A DNA stretch of 33,463 bases from Porphyromonas sp. GTDB taxonomy: Bacteria; Bacteroidota; Bacteroidia; Bacteroidales; Porphyromonadaceae. Of the stretch, positions 7,980 to 16,274 are shown one piece after another. The first letter of the stretch is position 1. Each line of letters begins with the position of its first letter. The notes beneath the pieces were generated by a model. The model ran no database searches, was not told the DNA's origin, and saw only the letters and a program-made list of their open reading frames with translations. A program made the position numbers and the translations under genes. The stretch lies in the NCBI RefSeq assembly GCF_030529325.1, contig NZ_JAUMXC010000011.1:18094-51556 (forward strand), written 5' to 3'.

Positions 7980-9434
7980 TTACTTCTTAGGAGCCTTGCG
8001 AAGGATATCCAAGAGGTGTTTCCACCATAGATCAACAGTGCTGATTTCCAACTTTTCGACAGGAGAGTGTACGTCTCTCATAGTCGGACCGAACGAGATC
8101 ATGTCGAGATGTGGATACTTTTCCTTGAACAGACCGCACTCCAATCCTGCGTGGATAGCCTTGACAAGAGGCTTCTTGCCAAAGAGAGATTCGTAGCTTT
8201 CTTCCGCGATCTTGAGGATCTCAGAGTTCATATTGGGAGCCCAACCGGGATAGCCGTCACGCTCGTAGACGTAGGCGCCTGCGATCTCAAACGTAGCTCT
8301 TACCATCTGTCCTACCATCTGCTTGAGAGACTCTGTCGAGCTGCGTTGGCTGGTCTCGATGAGGATGCTGTTGTTTTCCTTCATCTTGACAGACGCAAGG
8401 TTGGTAGATGTCTCTACAAGACCTTCGATAGCATGGCTCATGCCGATGACGCCGTGAGGACAAGCGATGAGTGAAGAGATGAGAAGATCCTTTGTGGTAT
8501 CGTCGATGACAAACTCAGGCTTTGTAGTGCTGCCGATAGTGAGTGTCACGTCGGGGTCTACGGCTTGGAGTTCGTTGCGGACATCAGCGCAGAATGTGTT
8601 GGCAAATGCAGCGACAGCTTCTCTCTGTGACATAGGCACACCGATGATGGCTTTTGCTTCACGAGGGATCGCGTTGTGGAGGTTCCCGCCTTGGAATGAA
8701 GCGAGTGTCCAGCCGTCCACGATGTCATAAAGACCATAGAGGAAGCGCGCAAGTATCTTGTTGGCATTGCCGAGACCTACGTGGATGTCTCCACCCGAGT
8801 GACCGCCACGGAGTCCCTTGACGTCTACTGTGAGGTAGTGCATCTCAGGACAAGCGTACATCTTTTCGTAAGTGAAGTCTGCAAATGTACCCATACCACC
8901 TGCACAACCTACGAACATCTCTCCTTCGTCCTCGCTGTCGAGGTTGAGGAGGATCTCAGAGTCGAAGAAGCCTTCCTTGAGAGCCATAGCTCCTGTGAGA
9001 CCTGTCTCTTCGTCCACTGTGAAAAGACACTCGATAGGACCGTGTTCGATATCGTTGGATGCAAGGACTGCAAGCTCTGCAGCACATCCGATGCCGTTGT
9101 CAGCGCCGAGAGTAGTGCCCTCTGCCATCAACCAACCATCTACGACCTTGGTGCGGATAGCGTCGTTGTCGAAGTCAAATGTCACATCGCTGTTCTTCTC
9201 GCACACCATGTCCATATGTGACTGCATGATGATGGACTTGCGGTCTTCCATTCCGGGAGTAGCAGGCTTCTTCATGACGATGTTGCCGACTTCATCCTTC
9301 TTGTATTCAAGGTTGTGCTTTTTAGCGAAGTTTTCGAGATAAGCGATGATTTTTCCTTCCTTCTTGGATGGACGAGGCACCTGAGTGATCTCGTAGAAGT
9401 AGTCAAATAGAATCTGAGGTTCTTGCTTAATCAT
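7980..9434 (-). CDS. pepD: Aminoacyl-histidine dipeptidase (M20 family)
   Basis: A 484-residue cytosolic dipeptidase of the PepD/M20C family, which hydrolyses Xaa-His and other dipeptides using two metal ions. Metal-site residues are clear: H73 and D75 in QSHMDMV, D112 in LGADNGIG, the catalytic and ligand glutamates in DEETG (141-145), D166 in LNLDSED, and HAGLECG near the C-terminus. The lid domain lies between the two halves of the catalytic domain, about 190-400. No signal peptide. It is the first gene of the pepD-EEP-rlmH cluster; I could not find a good -33/-7 pair upstream. Together with DPP III it fits a peptide-fermenting lifestyle. Confidence 0.95.
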   Translation of the reverse strand: MIKQEPQILFDYFYEITQVPRPSKKEGKIIAYLENFAKKHNLEYKKDEVGNIVMKKPATPGMEDRKSIIMQSHMDMVCEKNSDVTFDFDNDAIRTKVVDGWLMAEGTTLGADNGIGCAAELAVLASNDIEHGPIECLFTVDEETGLTGAMALKEGFFDSEILLNLDSEDEGEMFVGCAGGMGTFADFTYEKMYACPEMHYLTVDVKGLRGGHSGGDIHVGLGNANKILARFLYGLYDIVDGWTLASFQGGNLHNAIPREAKAIIGVPMSQREAVAAFANTFCADVRNELQAVDPDVTLTIGSTTKPEFVIDDTTKDLLISSLIACPHGVIGMSHAIEGLVETSTNLASVKMKENNSILIETSQRSSTESLKQMVGQMVRATFEIAGAYVYERDGYPGWAPNMNSEILKIAEESYESLFGKKPLVKAIHAGLECGLFKEKYPHLDMISFGPTMRDVHSPVEKLEISTVDLWWKHLLDILRKAPKK

Positions 9435-9580
9435 AGTGAATCAAACTTTATAGTGTATGAAGATTGTGTTGCCACAAGGACAACAGTTAATTGAATGTCG
9501 CTTTTGACAATTGCATGTTACATAAATGTAGGATCTTTCCCTTGTTGGTGATACAAATAAGCAAAAAAGGAAAGTGAACC

Positions 9581-9611
9581 TTTGAGTAACACGATAAAAA
9601 ACTTATCTTTG
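9581..9611 (+). promoter_or_regulatory. Bacteroidetes-type promoter for the small membrane protein
   Basis: TTTG (9581-9584), a 19-bp spacer and TATCTTTG (9604-9611) fully match the consensus. Transcription would start near 9618. This places the in-frame GTG at 9611 upstream of the transcript and supports the ATG at 9632 as the start. Confidence 0.75.
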
Positions 9612-9631
9612 TGTTCAAAATTACGAAAAAG

Positions 9632-9841
9632 ATGACAAAACTACTCATATTGACCCTACTAATTGTAGGGATTGTGGTTCTTTTAATCGGTTTTAGGGTC
9701 TTCTTCACTCGGAAGGGCGAGTTCCCTTCTTCTCACGTTGAAGACCAGCCGGCACTTAGGGAAAAAGGTCTTAAATGTCATCGCTATCAAACCGTTGAGG
9801 AGCAGGAGCGTCGTACGCTTTTTGATCGGATCGAAGACTGA
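9632..9841 (+). CDS. Small single-pass membrane protein, function unknown
   Basis: A 69-residue protein with one transmembrane helix (about 4-24) followed by a basic junction (FFTRKGEFP) and a hydrophilic tail containing SSHVEDQPALREKGLKC and TVEEQER. I recall similar tails with a GxFPxxHVxxxxALRxxGIxC pattern in Bacteroides small proteins of unknown function, so it is probably a conserved Bacteroidales family; this is from memory. The ATG at 9632 is chosen because the promoter -7 box ends at 9611. The OmpH-like gene follows 59 bp later without its own visible promoter, so the two are probably cotranscribed. Confidence 0.75.
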   Translation: MTKLLILTLLIVGIVVLLIGFRVFFTRKGEFPSSHVEDQPALREKGLKCHRYQTVEEQERRTLFDRIED

Positions 9842-9900
9842 TAACAGATAACTGTCATAGATACAAATCTGAGAACTAAAAAATATAGACTAAACAGTAT

Positions 9901-10515
9901 ATGAAAAATTTCAACACAATCATCAATGTCGTCATGGCTGTCGCAGTCATTGTCCTTTTTGTCCTTTTCTTCAGCAGCAAGAGCAAAGACTCTGCACCTG
10001 CCAATGCCGTGCCTGTGACCGACTCCGTAATGAGACTCCCTGTGGCGTATGTCAATATCGACAGTCTCCTTACGAACTATCAGTTCTCTCGTGATCTCAA
10101 TGAGCAGATACTCCGCAAGTCTGAGTCGGCTCAAGCTACTCTTAACCAACAGGCTCGCGCTCTTGAGGCGGAGGCTGCTGAGTTTCAGCGCAAACTTCAG
10201 AACAACGCGTTTTTCGATAGAGAGCGTGCAGAGAAGGAACAGATGCGTATCCTCAAGAAACGCGAAGACTTCGAGCGTCTCAACCAAAAGCTGACCATGG
10301 AACTCAGCCAACGCCAGCTTGAGATGAACAACATCCTCAAGGATACGCTTATGTCTCAGATCAAGCTCTTCAACGACATCCACAAGTTCCAGATAATCTA
10401 CTCGAACACGATGAATGACAACATCCTCCTTGCTGATAAGGCATACGATGTAACCAACGAGCTTGTAGACTTCCTCAACAAGAGATACACTCCAAGCACA
10501 GCAACGGAAAACTAA
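9901..10515 (+). CDS. OmpH/Skp-family chaperone-like protein with N-terminal membrane anchor
   Basis: A 204-residue protein with a hydrophobic N-terminal segment (about 8-24; an uncleaved signal-anchor is likely) and an OmpH/Skp-type body. [14 protein letters not shown] (about 47-60) is the family's first strand and is followed by a long Gln/Glu/Arg-rich coiled coil (about 65-150), as in Skp tentacles. Skp-family proteins hold unfolded outer-membrane proteins in the periplasm; whether this anchored form does so is inference. It follows the 69-residue membrane protein and ends at a strong terminator (10541-10576). Confidence 0.85.
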   Translation: MKNFNTIINVVMAVAVIVLFVLFFSSKSKDSAPANAVPVTDSVMRLPVAYVNIDSLLTNYQFSRDLNEQILRKSESAQATLNQQARALEAEAAEFQRKLQNNAFFDRERAEKEQMRILKKREDFERLNQKLTMELSQRQLEMNNILKDTLMSQIKLFNDIHKFQIIYSNTMNDNILLADKAYDVTNELVDFLNKRYTPSTATEN

Positions 10516-10540
10516 TCTCCCTTCCTTAGGGTACATAGAG

Positions 10541-10576
10541 GGCTGTCCGGGTATGATGACTCGGACAGCCTTTTTT
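10541..10576 (+). terminator. Intrinsic terminator after the OmpH-like gene
   Basis: GGCTGTCCG (10541-10549) pairs with CGGACAGCC (10562-10570), followed by TTTTTT (10571-10576). It lies upstream of the tdk promoter, so an in-frame extension of tdk through this region is not real coding sequence. Confidence 0.9.
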
Positions 10577-10645
10577 CTATCACTGTCTCCTTTATCGGGA
10601 TGGCTTTGTCATCTCATGTTTTTGAGAAATGTAATGGGTTTCGTT

Positions 10646-10677
10646 CTTGGTAAAAAGGGTAAAATGACTTACTTTTG
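10646..10677 (+). promoter_or_regulatory. Bacteroidetes-type promoter for tdk
   Basis: CTTG (10646-10649, one mismatch to TTTG), a 20-bp spacer and TACTTTTG (10670-10677). Predicted transcription start is near 10684, 25 nt before the tdk ATG at 10709. Confidence 0.65.
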
Positions 10678-10708
10678 TCTGACAGAAAAACCTCAACACG
10701 CACATACA

Positions 10709-11317
10709 ATGATACAAGACCATGCTCTCGATGCCGAACGCCTCAGACTCCTCGCCAAACCTCGTGGAAGTATCGAGGTGATATGCGGATCGATGTTTTC
10801 GGGAAAGACAGAGGAACTCATGCGCCGCCTCAAACGCGCCTCGATCGCAAAGATGAGGGTAGAGGTATTCAAGCCCGAGACAGACAACCGATACTCTGAT
10901 ACTGATGTCGTAAGCCACGACCGCAATGCGGTATCATGCACTCCGGTGGCTCATTCGAGCAATATCGTGCTGATGAGTGCTGGGGTGGATGTCGTGGGGA
11001 TAGACGAAGCACAGTTTTTTGATGAAGGTATCGTTGAGGTCTGTCAGACTCTTGCCGATGAGGGGATCAGGGTCGTGATTTCGGGATTGGACATGGACTT
11101 TTTGCGCCGTCCCTTTCATCCCATGCCGGCACTTATCGCGATAGCAGACTCTGTGACAAAGGTGCATGCTGTCTGTGTCTCTTGCGGTGCTCCTGCCAAC
11201 TACTCCTTTCGTCTTGTAGAGGGAGACAGCCAAGTGCTGATAGGTGAGACGGGAGAGTATGCTCCACTGTGTCGTTGTTGTTATTTGGACAGAGCATTGA
11301 CGTCCGGTGACAAATGA
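10709..11317 (+). CDS. tdk: Thymidine kinase
   Basis: A 202-residue type II thymidine kinase (EC 2.7.1.21) that phosphorylates thymidine with ATP in nucleoside salvage. The P-loop GSMFSGKT is at 27-34, followed by the DEAQFF Walker B-like motif, GLDMDF, the zinc-binding CVSCGAPA and CRCCY cysteine pairs, and the lasso around IGETGEY. The frame is open back to 10553, but that stretch contains the preceding terminator and the tdk promoter. The ATG at 10709 gives the normal family N-terminus and is chosen. rfbC follows after 14 bp, so the two probably share a transcript. Confidence 0.95.
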   Translation: MIQDHALDAERLRLLAKPRGSIEVICGSMFSGKTEELMRRLKRASIAKMRVEVFKPETDNRYSDTDVVSHDRNAVSCTPVAHSSNIVLMSAGVDVVGIDEAQFFDEGIVEVCQTLADEGIRVVISGLDMDFLRRPFHPMPALIAIADSVTKVHAVCVSCGAPANYSFRLVEGDSQVLIGETGEYAPLCRCCYLDRALTSGDK

Positions 11318-11331
11318 TCGTTTTTTGATTT

Positions 11332-11871
11332 ATGAAGGTTACAGAACTCTCTCTTCCCGGTGTGTTGCTCATAGAGTCTCCCGTGTATGCCGATACCCGG
11401 GGATGTTTTTATGAGGCTTTCAGTCAGCGCAAATGGATCGAAGTCATGGGGGATGGGGTAGCGGGTAAGCCTTTTTTACAGGAGAATGTCTCTGTGTCTC
11501 ATCGGGGGGTATTCAGGGGAATGCATCTTCAGCGTGCACCCTATGCACAGAGTAAACTCGTGCGTGCTCTTGCCGGTAAACTCGTGGACATAGTTTTGGA
11601 TATCGATCCCGAGTCCGAACACTACGGAAAGAGTCTCTCCGTCGAGCTTTCGGCTCACTCCGGACAGTCGTTGTATATCCCTGCAGGTTATGCCCATGGG
11701 TTTGTGGCTCTCGAGGAAGGGACAGTGCTTGGGTACAAGGTCGATGAGTATTATCATCCGGAGAGCGAAGTCACATATCTCTACAAGGCTGTGGCTGATA
11801 TCATTACTCGTTATATCCCTATTGAAGACCTCATCATCTCGGACAAAGATCTTGCCGGTATATCGCTTTAA
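11332..11871 (+). CDS. rfbC: dTDP-4-dehydrorhamnose 3,5-epimerase
   Basis: A 179-residue RmlC-type cupin that epimerises dTDP-4-keto-6-deoxyglucose at C3 and C5 in dTDP-L-rhamnose synthesis. Family features are DTRGCFYE (21-28), the loop NVSVSHRGVFRGMHLQ with the catalytic histidine at H65, IPAGYAHGF (117-125) and the tyrosine-rich YKVDEYYHPESE (135-146). Full length. It stands apart from rfbA, rfbB and rfbD, none of which are in the window, and is cotranscribed with tdk, so the rest of the pathway must be elsewhere. Confidence 0.94.
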   Translation: MKVTELSLPGVLLIESPVYADTRGCFYEAFSQRKWIEVMGDGVAGKPFLQENVSVSHRGVFRGMHLQRAPYAQSKLVRALAGKLVDIVLDIDPESEHYGKSLSVELSAHSGQSLYIPAGYAHGFVALEEGTVLGYKVDEYYHPESEVTYLYKAVADIITRYIPIEDLIISDKDLAGISL

Positions 11872-11882
11872 GTGAGATTGAT

Positions 11883-11890
11883 TATCTTTG
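11883..11890 (+). promoter_or_regulatory. Possible promoter -7 box for the dapB-lepB operon
   Basis: TATCTTTG matches the -7 consensus 46 bp before dapB, but no TTTG lies 19-21 bp upstream; the nearest is CTTG with a 28-bp gap. It could be a weak or activated promoter, or dapB may be read through from tdk-rfbC. Confidence 0.4.
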
Positions 11891-11936
11891 TCAGACATCT
11901 GACGGTTAGGACAATAAAACAGACAGGTATTAAAAT

Positions 11937-12674
11937 ATGAAGATTGCACTCATTGGTTATGGCAAGATGGGACATGCCATCGAAAAGATAGCGACGGGTA
12001 GAGGACACTCCATCGTCTCCATTATCGATCAAAATAATCCTCAGGATCTGACATCCGAGGCGTTCCTTTCGGCCGATGTGGTGATAGAGTTTACCACTCC
12101 CGATACTGCCGTAGAGCATTACATCCATTGCTTTAAGCATCATCTCCCCGTGGTCTCAGGTACTACGGGTTGGTTATCTCGCCGTGATATGGTAGAGAAC
12201 TCTCGGAAAGAGCATGAGGGCGCTTTTTTCTATGCTTCCAATTTCAGTGTGGGGGTGTACATCTTCGATCTCGTCAGCCGTAAGTTGGCTCAGCTCATGA
12301 ACCCCTACGACTACGAAGTCCGTATGCAGGAGGTACACCATATCCACAAAAAAGATCATCCGAGTGGTACGGCTCTATCGCTTGCCGAGGGCGTACTCGA
12401 GGGATTGGATCGCAAGAAGCGTCTTGTTCCTTTTCTCGAAGGTGAACATCGGAACATCCCTGCCGATGCTCTCGGGATAGAGTGCTTCCGAGAGGGTGAA
12501 GTGCCTGGCATCCACCGCATCACGTATGAGTCGGATGTCGATACGATAAGCATCGAGCATTCAGCCAAGGGACGTGAGGGGTTTGCTTTGGGAGCTGTCC
12601 TTGCTGCAGAATTTATAAGGGAGCGAAAGGGTGCTTTCGGAATGAAAGATATGATGACGGCTCAGTCTTGCTGA
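11937..12674 (+). CDS. dapB: 4-hydroxy-tetrahydrodipicolinate reductase
   Basis: A 245-residue DapB, which reduces 4-hydroxy-tetrahydrodipicolinate with NAD(P)H in the lysine/diaminopimelate pathway. The nucleotide-binding loop GYGKMG is at 7-12, EFTTP at 51-55, SGTTGW at 74-79, SNFSVG at 101-106 and the signature EVHHIHKKDHPSGTA at 132-146 with catalytic H134 and the lysine at 138 or 139. Slightly shorter than the E. coli enzyme (273), as is usual in Bacteroidota. It is followed by lepB after 29 bp, forming an envelope-related operon. Confidence 0.96.
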   Translation: MKIALIGYGKMGHAIEKIATGRGHSIVSIIDQNNPQDLTSEAFLSADVVIEFTTPDTAVEHYIHCFKHHLPVVSGTTGWLSRRDMVENSRKEHEGAFFYASNFSVGVYIFDLVSRKLAQLMNPYDYEVRMQEVHHIHKKDHPSGTALSLAEGVLEGLDRKKRLVPFLEGEHRNIPADALGIECFREGEVPGIHRITYESDVDTISIEHSAKGREGFALGAVLAAEFIRERKGAFGMKDMMTAQSC

Positions 12675-12703
12675 GTTGTCCGATCAAACAGATATAGAAT
12701 GAT

Positions 12704-14119
12704 ATGAAAAAGATAGATTTTAAAAGTTTGGGATGGAAGAAGTTGACGAAGTTTGTGATCCTTGCGATTGCACTTCTTCTCTTTTCCGTCTGGGTCAATA
12801 GCATTTGGGTGTTTATCATTATTTCCCCTCTGCTTTTTGATGGATACTTTACCAAGTTCATCAACTGGCGTTGGTGGCAATCTCACCCTAATTCCTCTCT
12901 GCGCTATGCAATGAAGTGGGTGGAAGACATAGTAGTCGTGCTCGTCCTCGTGCACATGCTCAATTTGTTTGTTTTCCAACAGTTCAAGATCCCATCTTCA
13001 TCGCTTGAGAAGACCTGTCTCGTGGGCGATCACCTCTATGTGAGTAAGCTTAGCTACGGTCCGAGAGTGCCCATGACACCTTTTGCCTTCCCTCTTGTGC
13101 ACAATATGTTCCCCTGGGGGATGAAGTCATATCTTGACAAACCCCAGTTGGAGTACAATAGAGCCAAAGGCCTGGGGAGCGTCGAGCGAGGCGATATCGT
13201 TGTCTTCAACTTCCCAGCAGGAGATACAGTTGCTCTTCAAGTCCCTAATCCCGACTACTATACTCTTGTACACCAGTTCGGCAGAGAACACGTACACCGC
13301 AACCGACAGCGGTTTGGGGAGATTGTCCATCGCCCTGTCGATATGAGGGATCATTATGTCAAGAGATGCGTCGGTATGCCCGGAGACTCCCTTGAGATAA
13401 AGAATAACGTACTCTTCATCAACGGACAACGAAGCGAAGATCCGGAGCACCTTCAGTACAACTATTTCATACAGACTGATGGTAGCTTTTTCTCTGAGTC
13501 CGAATTGGATGACTTGGGCGTCAGCGTGGATGACCGCATGGTGCTCGATGGCAGAGAACCCGCCTATGCCGAACTCTTTGCAAGCATGTCTTTGGATACC
13601 ATTGCGCCAAACTCCTTTGGTACGGTCTATCATTTCCCTCTGACAAGAGAAATGAAAGAAAAACTTGAGAAGAGGACAGGTGTGCGTAAAGTCGTCGTAG
13701 AGCCTACACCTACCGCCCAAGACTTCCCTACCTATCCTCTCACTGTCGATAAGGGTTGGACACGAGACAACTACGGACCTATTTTTATACCCAAGAAGGG
13801 AGTGACGATCCACCTCAACCTCGAGAATCTTCCTATCTATGAAAGGTGTATCCGCAACTTTGAGGGGCATACGCTCTCGATCAAGGAAGGGCGCATCTTT
13901 ATCGACGGAGCGGCTACGGACACTTATACCTTCGCCATGGATTACTATTTCATGATGGGAGACAACAGGCACAACTCCGCTGACTCTCGCGCCTGGGGTT
14001 TTGTCCCCGAAGATCATATCGTCGGCAAGCCCCTCTTTGTATGGTTGTCAATCGACAAGGACAAACCTCTTTTCGGAGGAGGAATACGCTGGAGCAGGTT
14101 CTTCTCTGTCCCGAAATAA
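12704..14119 (+). CDS. lepB: Signal peptidase I, large Bacteroidetes type
   Basis: A 471-residue type I signal peptidase (S26), which cleaves Sec signal peptides at the periplasmic face of the inner membrane. Two hydrophobic stretches (about 16-48 and 73-92) precede the catalytic domain. The catalytic serine is S100 in IPSSSLEKT and the catalytic lysine K220 in HYVKRCVGMPGDS; the conserved MGDNRHNSADSR box is near the C-terminus. It is longer than E. coli LepB (324) because of a large insertion between the lysine box and the GDNR box, which I recall as usual in this phylum. A degenerate paralogue follows after 9 bp. Confidence 0.95.
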   Translation: MKKIDFKSLGWKKLTKFVILAIALLLFSVWVNSIWVFIIISPLLFDGYFTKFINWRWWQSHPNSSLRYAMKWVEDIVVVLVLVHMLNLFVFQQFKIPSSSLEKTCLVGDHLYVSKLSYGPRVPMTPFAFPLVHNMFPWGMKSYLDKPQLEYNRAKGLGSVERGDIVVFNFPAGDTVALQVPNPDYYTLVHQFGREHVHRNRQRFGEIVHRPVDMRDHYVKRCVGMPGDSLEIKNNVLFINGQRSEDPEHLQYNYFIQTDGSFFSESELDDLGVSVDDRMVLDGREPAYAELFASMSLDTIAPNSFGTVYHFPLTREMKEKLEKRTGVRKVVVEPTPTAQDFPTYPLTVDKGWTRDNYGPIFIPKKGVTIHLNLENLPIYERCIRNFEGHTLSIKEGRIFIDGAATDTYTFAMDYYFMMGDNRHNSADSRAWGFVPEDHIVGKPLFVWLSIDKDKPLFGGGIRWSRFFSVPK

Positions 14120-14128
14120 TATCTTCGC

Positions 14129-14698
14129 ATGAACTCGCCACGTAGTACAGTCGTCAGGAAAATTATCCCCCTGCTCATCATCCTTTTTGTGATCGTGGGG
14201 CTTAGGATGTTTGCCTTTACTACGTACTACCTTGGTGCAGATGACAGCGTCAGACTCAAGGGTTTGGAACCCCACACTCTTCTCTTCATAAGTCGGATGA
14301 CCGGAGACATCTCTGTGTCAGATGACCTCATTTATAGAGACCCTCTCATCCCTACGGGCCCCGGGCGACGTACTCTCGTGAGTCTCGGGCGATGTGTGGC
14401 ACTTCCCGGTAGTCTCGTCAAACTGAGCGATGGGACGGATCTGCCCTCTCCTCTCCGTGGCGATGAGATCAGTATCGACAGCACGACTCTCGAAGTCTTT
14501 TTACCCCTTCTTTTGCTCGAAATGGGCGAAAAGGTCGGGGATATATCTCACGATACCGCCGTCAAACTAAGGACGCTCCGCAAGCACCGTGTCAGCCAAG
14601 ACTACTATCTCATCCACACCGTGGACGGTGCATATATCTGGCTCTCCCGAAAGGATATTGAGGGACGCGTCATCGGAGCACTATGCTCACCATTCTAA
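14129..14698 (+). CDS. S26 signal peptidase-like protein lacking the catalytic dyad
   Basis: A 189-residue membrane-anchored protein (hydrophobic segment about 12-34) that aligns by eye with LepB next door but lacks both catalytic residues. KGLEPHTLLF (44-53) corresponds to the serine box SSSLEKTCLV of LepB, with G45 where the serine should be. SLGRCVALPGS (85-95) corresponds to YVKRCVGMPGDS, with G87 in place of lysine. The C-terminal DYYLIHTVDGAYIWLSRKD corresponds to the DYYFMMGDNR region but has lost GDNR. It is intact and in the same operon, so it looks like a retained pseudoenzyme. It might be a LepB partner or regulator; this is inference. Confidence 0.75.
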   Translation: MNSPRSTVVRKIIPLLIILFVIVGLRMFAFTTYYLGADDSVRLKGLEPHTLLFISRMTGDISVSDDLIYRDPLIPTGPGRRTLVSLGRCVALPGSLVKLSDGTDLPSPLRGDEISIDSTTLEVFLPLLLLEMGEKVGDISHDTAVKLRTLRKHRVSQDYYLIHTVDGAYIWLSRKDIEGRVIGALCSPF

Positions 14699-14702
14699 GC
14701 TG

Positions 14703-15347
14703 ATGGACTCTCCCTCTCAGATCTATCTCCCCACAGCCTTTATCCCGTCGATAGCCTACATGAGACTCCTTTCTCACGCCGAGGAGGCTTTCATCTATGT
14801 CGGCGAATCTTACCGCAAACAGTCCTATCGCAACCGTGCCGATCTCATGACCGCCAACGGCCGTGCCTCCCTCTCTATCCCGGTGGAGAAGTACGCTTAT
14901 CCACCTCCTGAGACATCCACAATCATGATTTCGGAGCATGGAGACTGGCGAAAGAGGCATCTCCAGACCGTCATCAGCGGTTATGGTTCTTCCCCTTTTC
15001 TTGAACATTATATCGATGAAATAGAGCACCTGCTTCTCCACTCGGGGCAAGGAGAGTCACTCGTGACGTACAATCACCGTTGGCTCGAGTTTGCCTGCGA
15101 TGAGTTGGGACTTCCGATGCCTAAGGTTGTCCAAGTCCTACCCGAGGGTGCTACGTTTATCGGAGAAGTTTGCGCGCGCGACTACGCTCCGGAAGCCACT
15201 CTTTTTGAGCGTTATTGGCAGGTGTACGAAGACCGTTTGGGATTTGTCCCTAACCTCTCAGTCCTCGATCTCCTGCTCAATACCGGCAACGAAGCCATTC
15301 TTTATCTCAAAAGCTCCAAGGCGGACTCTCAGAAGCTCCCACGTTAG
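14703..15347 (+). CDS. WbqC-like family protein
   Basis: A 214-residue protein of the WbqC-like family, found in O-antigen loci and, as I recall, beside lepB in Bacteroidales; its biochemical role is not settled. Typical features are the N-terminal IYLPTAFIPSIAYMRLL, SYRKQSYRNRA (about 37-47), LSIPVEKY and FLEHYIDEIEHLL. The frame is open to 14589 inside the preceding gene, but the ATG at 14703, 4 bp after that gene's stop, gives the family N-terminus. It is the last gene of the dapB-lepB-pseudopeptidase-WbqC set and ends 22 bp from the convergent membrane protein gene. Confidence 0.85.
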   Translation: MDSPSQIYLPTAFIPSIAYMRLLSHAEEAFIYVGESYRKQSYRNRADLMTANGRASLSIPVEKYAYPPPETSTIMISEHGDWRKRHLQTVISGYGSSPFLEHYIDEIEHLLLHSGQGESLVTYNHRWLEFACDELGLPMPKVVQVLPEGATFIGEVCARDYAPEATLFERYWQVYEDRLGFVPNLSVLDLLLNTGNEAILYLKSSKADSQKLPR

Positions 15348-15369
15348 GAGCCCTCACTCCACAGATTAT

Positions 15370-16020
15370 TCAAGCCTCATACTTTTTGTCATTGTGCTTC
15401 AGAGTTGATAGCGCGACGACATAAAAGATCGCGAAGATGAGGCTCAGCCATCCCCCGGCTATCAGCACGGCAAACGGCTCAGGCAGAGTATCCCACAGCT
15501 CTCCGAGCCAGACCGTCACTATCGGTATGAATACGATTGACCAGCGAGGGAAGTCAGCCCATCTTCTGAGTATCATGTAGGCATAGATGAGCCATCCCGA
15601 TGCCATGAATACGAATGACATCCCTCCCAACCAAAATGCATATGTCAGCAGATGATCTATCAGGTGCCCTTGTCCGTGTGCAGAGACGATACCGAAGGCA
15701 GGGAAAAATGCATGATACTCACCTCCACATATCATCCCTATGGAGAGCAGGACAAGGCTCCACTTGCCCCACGCTTTCCGTGCCGGATCTACTCTCAGGT
15801 AAAGGTGATAAAATCCCAGGATATACAGAGCTGTCGTGAAGGGCGCAACCAGCCCTCCTGCAAAAAAGCGGGCAAAGGGAACTGATCCCATAGACGGAAG
15901 TATTTCGTTTTCGAAGTCTGCAAATGGCTCTGTCGTGAAGTAGAGCAACATATCTCCGCAGTACATCAATAATCCTCCCAAAAGTCCGGCCCAAGCAGTC
16001 CAACGTAGTGTTTTGTTCAT
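15370..16020 (-). CDS. Polytopic membrane protein, DUF6796-like
   Basis: A 216-residue protein with about six hydrophobic segments. The N-terminal GLLGGLLMYCGDMLLYF, an EYHAFFP motif after the third segment and HGQGHLIDHLLTYAFWLGG resemble a family of uncharacterised membrane proteins that I associate with DUF6796; this assignment is tentative. No catalytic motif is evident, although the repeated His residues could bind metal or haem. It is transcribed alone from the divergent region it shares with tpx. Confidence 0.7.
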   Translation of the reverse strand: MNKTLRWTAWAGLLGGLLMYCGDMLLYFTTEPFADFENEILPSMGSVPFARFFAGGLVAPFTTALYILGFYHLYLRVDPARKAWGKWSLVLLSIGMICGGEYHAFFPAFGIVSAHGQGHLIDHLLTYAFWLGGMSFVFMASGWLIYAYMILRRWADFPRWSIVFIPIVTVWLGELWDTLPEPFAVLIAGGWLSLIFAIFYVVALSTLKHNDKKYEA

Positions 16021-16056
16021 GATCGGTTGTTTTATATTTGTTTGTGATTATATGAG

Positions 16057-16087
16057 CAAAAGTAGACGTTTTGAATAAATACTGAAA
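16057..16087 (-). promoter_or_regulatory. Promoter for the minus-strand membrane protein
   Basis: On the minus strand TTTC (16087-16084, one mismatch), a 19-bp spacer and TACTTTTG (16064-16057) precede the ATG at 16020 by about 37 nt. Confidence 0.6.
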
Positions 16088-16172
16088 TCCCTACAAATAA
16101 GTATTTCGACGCGTCTGAGTCCCCCTCTTTGGGCAGCTCTATATGAACACGATGGGAAAGGGTATAGAACCT

Positions 16173-16243
16173 TCGAAATTAAGGTGTCTAACTTGACGCA
16201 AAAGGTTGTCTAACTTGCGACATCAAGTTAGACAACCTTTTTT
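16173..16243 (+). repeat. Dispersed 71-nt three-arm repeat, copy 2
   Basis: TCGAAAT (16173-16179), 4 nt, GTGTCTAACTTG (16184-16195), 9 nt, GTTGTCTAACTTG (16205-16217), 6 nt, CAAGTTAGACAAC (16224-16236), C, T6 (16238-16243). The stem of arms 2 and 3 extends to 18 bp through AAAAG/CTTTT. It has the shape of an intrinsic terminator but lies between two divergent promoters, so no neighbouring gene is transcribed into it in the right direction. Its last bases supply the TTTG -33 box of the tpx promoter. Confidence 0.88.
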
Positions 16244-16274
16244 GGCATGATATCGGGATATCGTTTTAACTTTG
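16241..16274 (+). promoter_or_regulatory. Bacteroidetes-type promoter for tpx
   Basis: TTTG (16241-16244), a 22-bp spacer and TAACTTTG (16267-16274). Transcription would start near 16281, which makes the ATG at 16294 almost leaderless and favours the ATG at 16333. Confidence 0.65.

Noticed and set aside
10553-11317. 254-residue thymidine kinase with an N-terminal hydrophobic leader
   Set aside because: The added residues overlap the preceding terminator and the tdk promoter; the family N-terminus begins at 10709.
13127-14017. 296-codon minus-strand frame opposite lepB
   Set aside because: Antisense shadow; lepB has all catalytic boxes in the plus frame.
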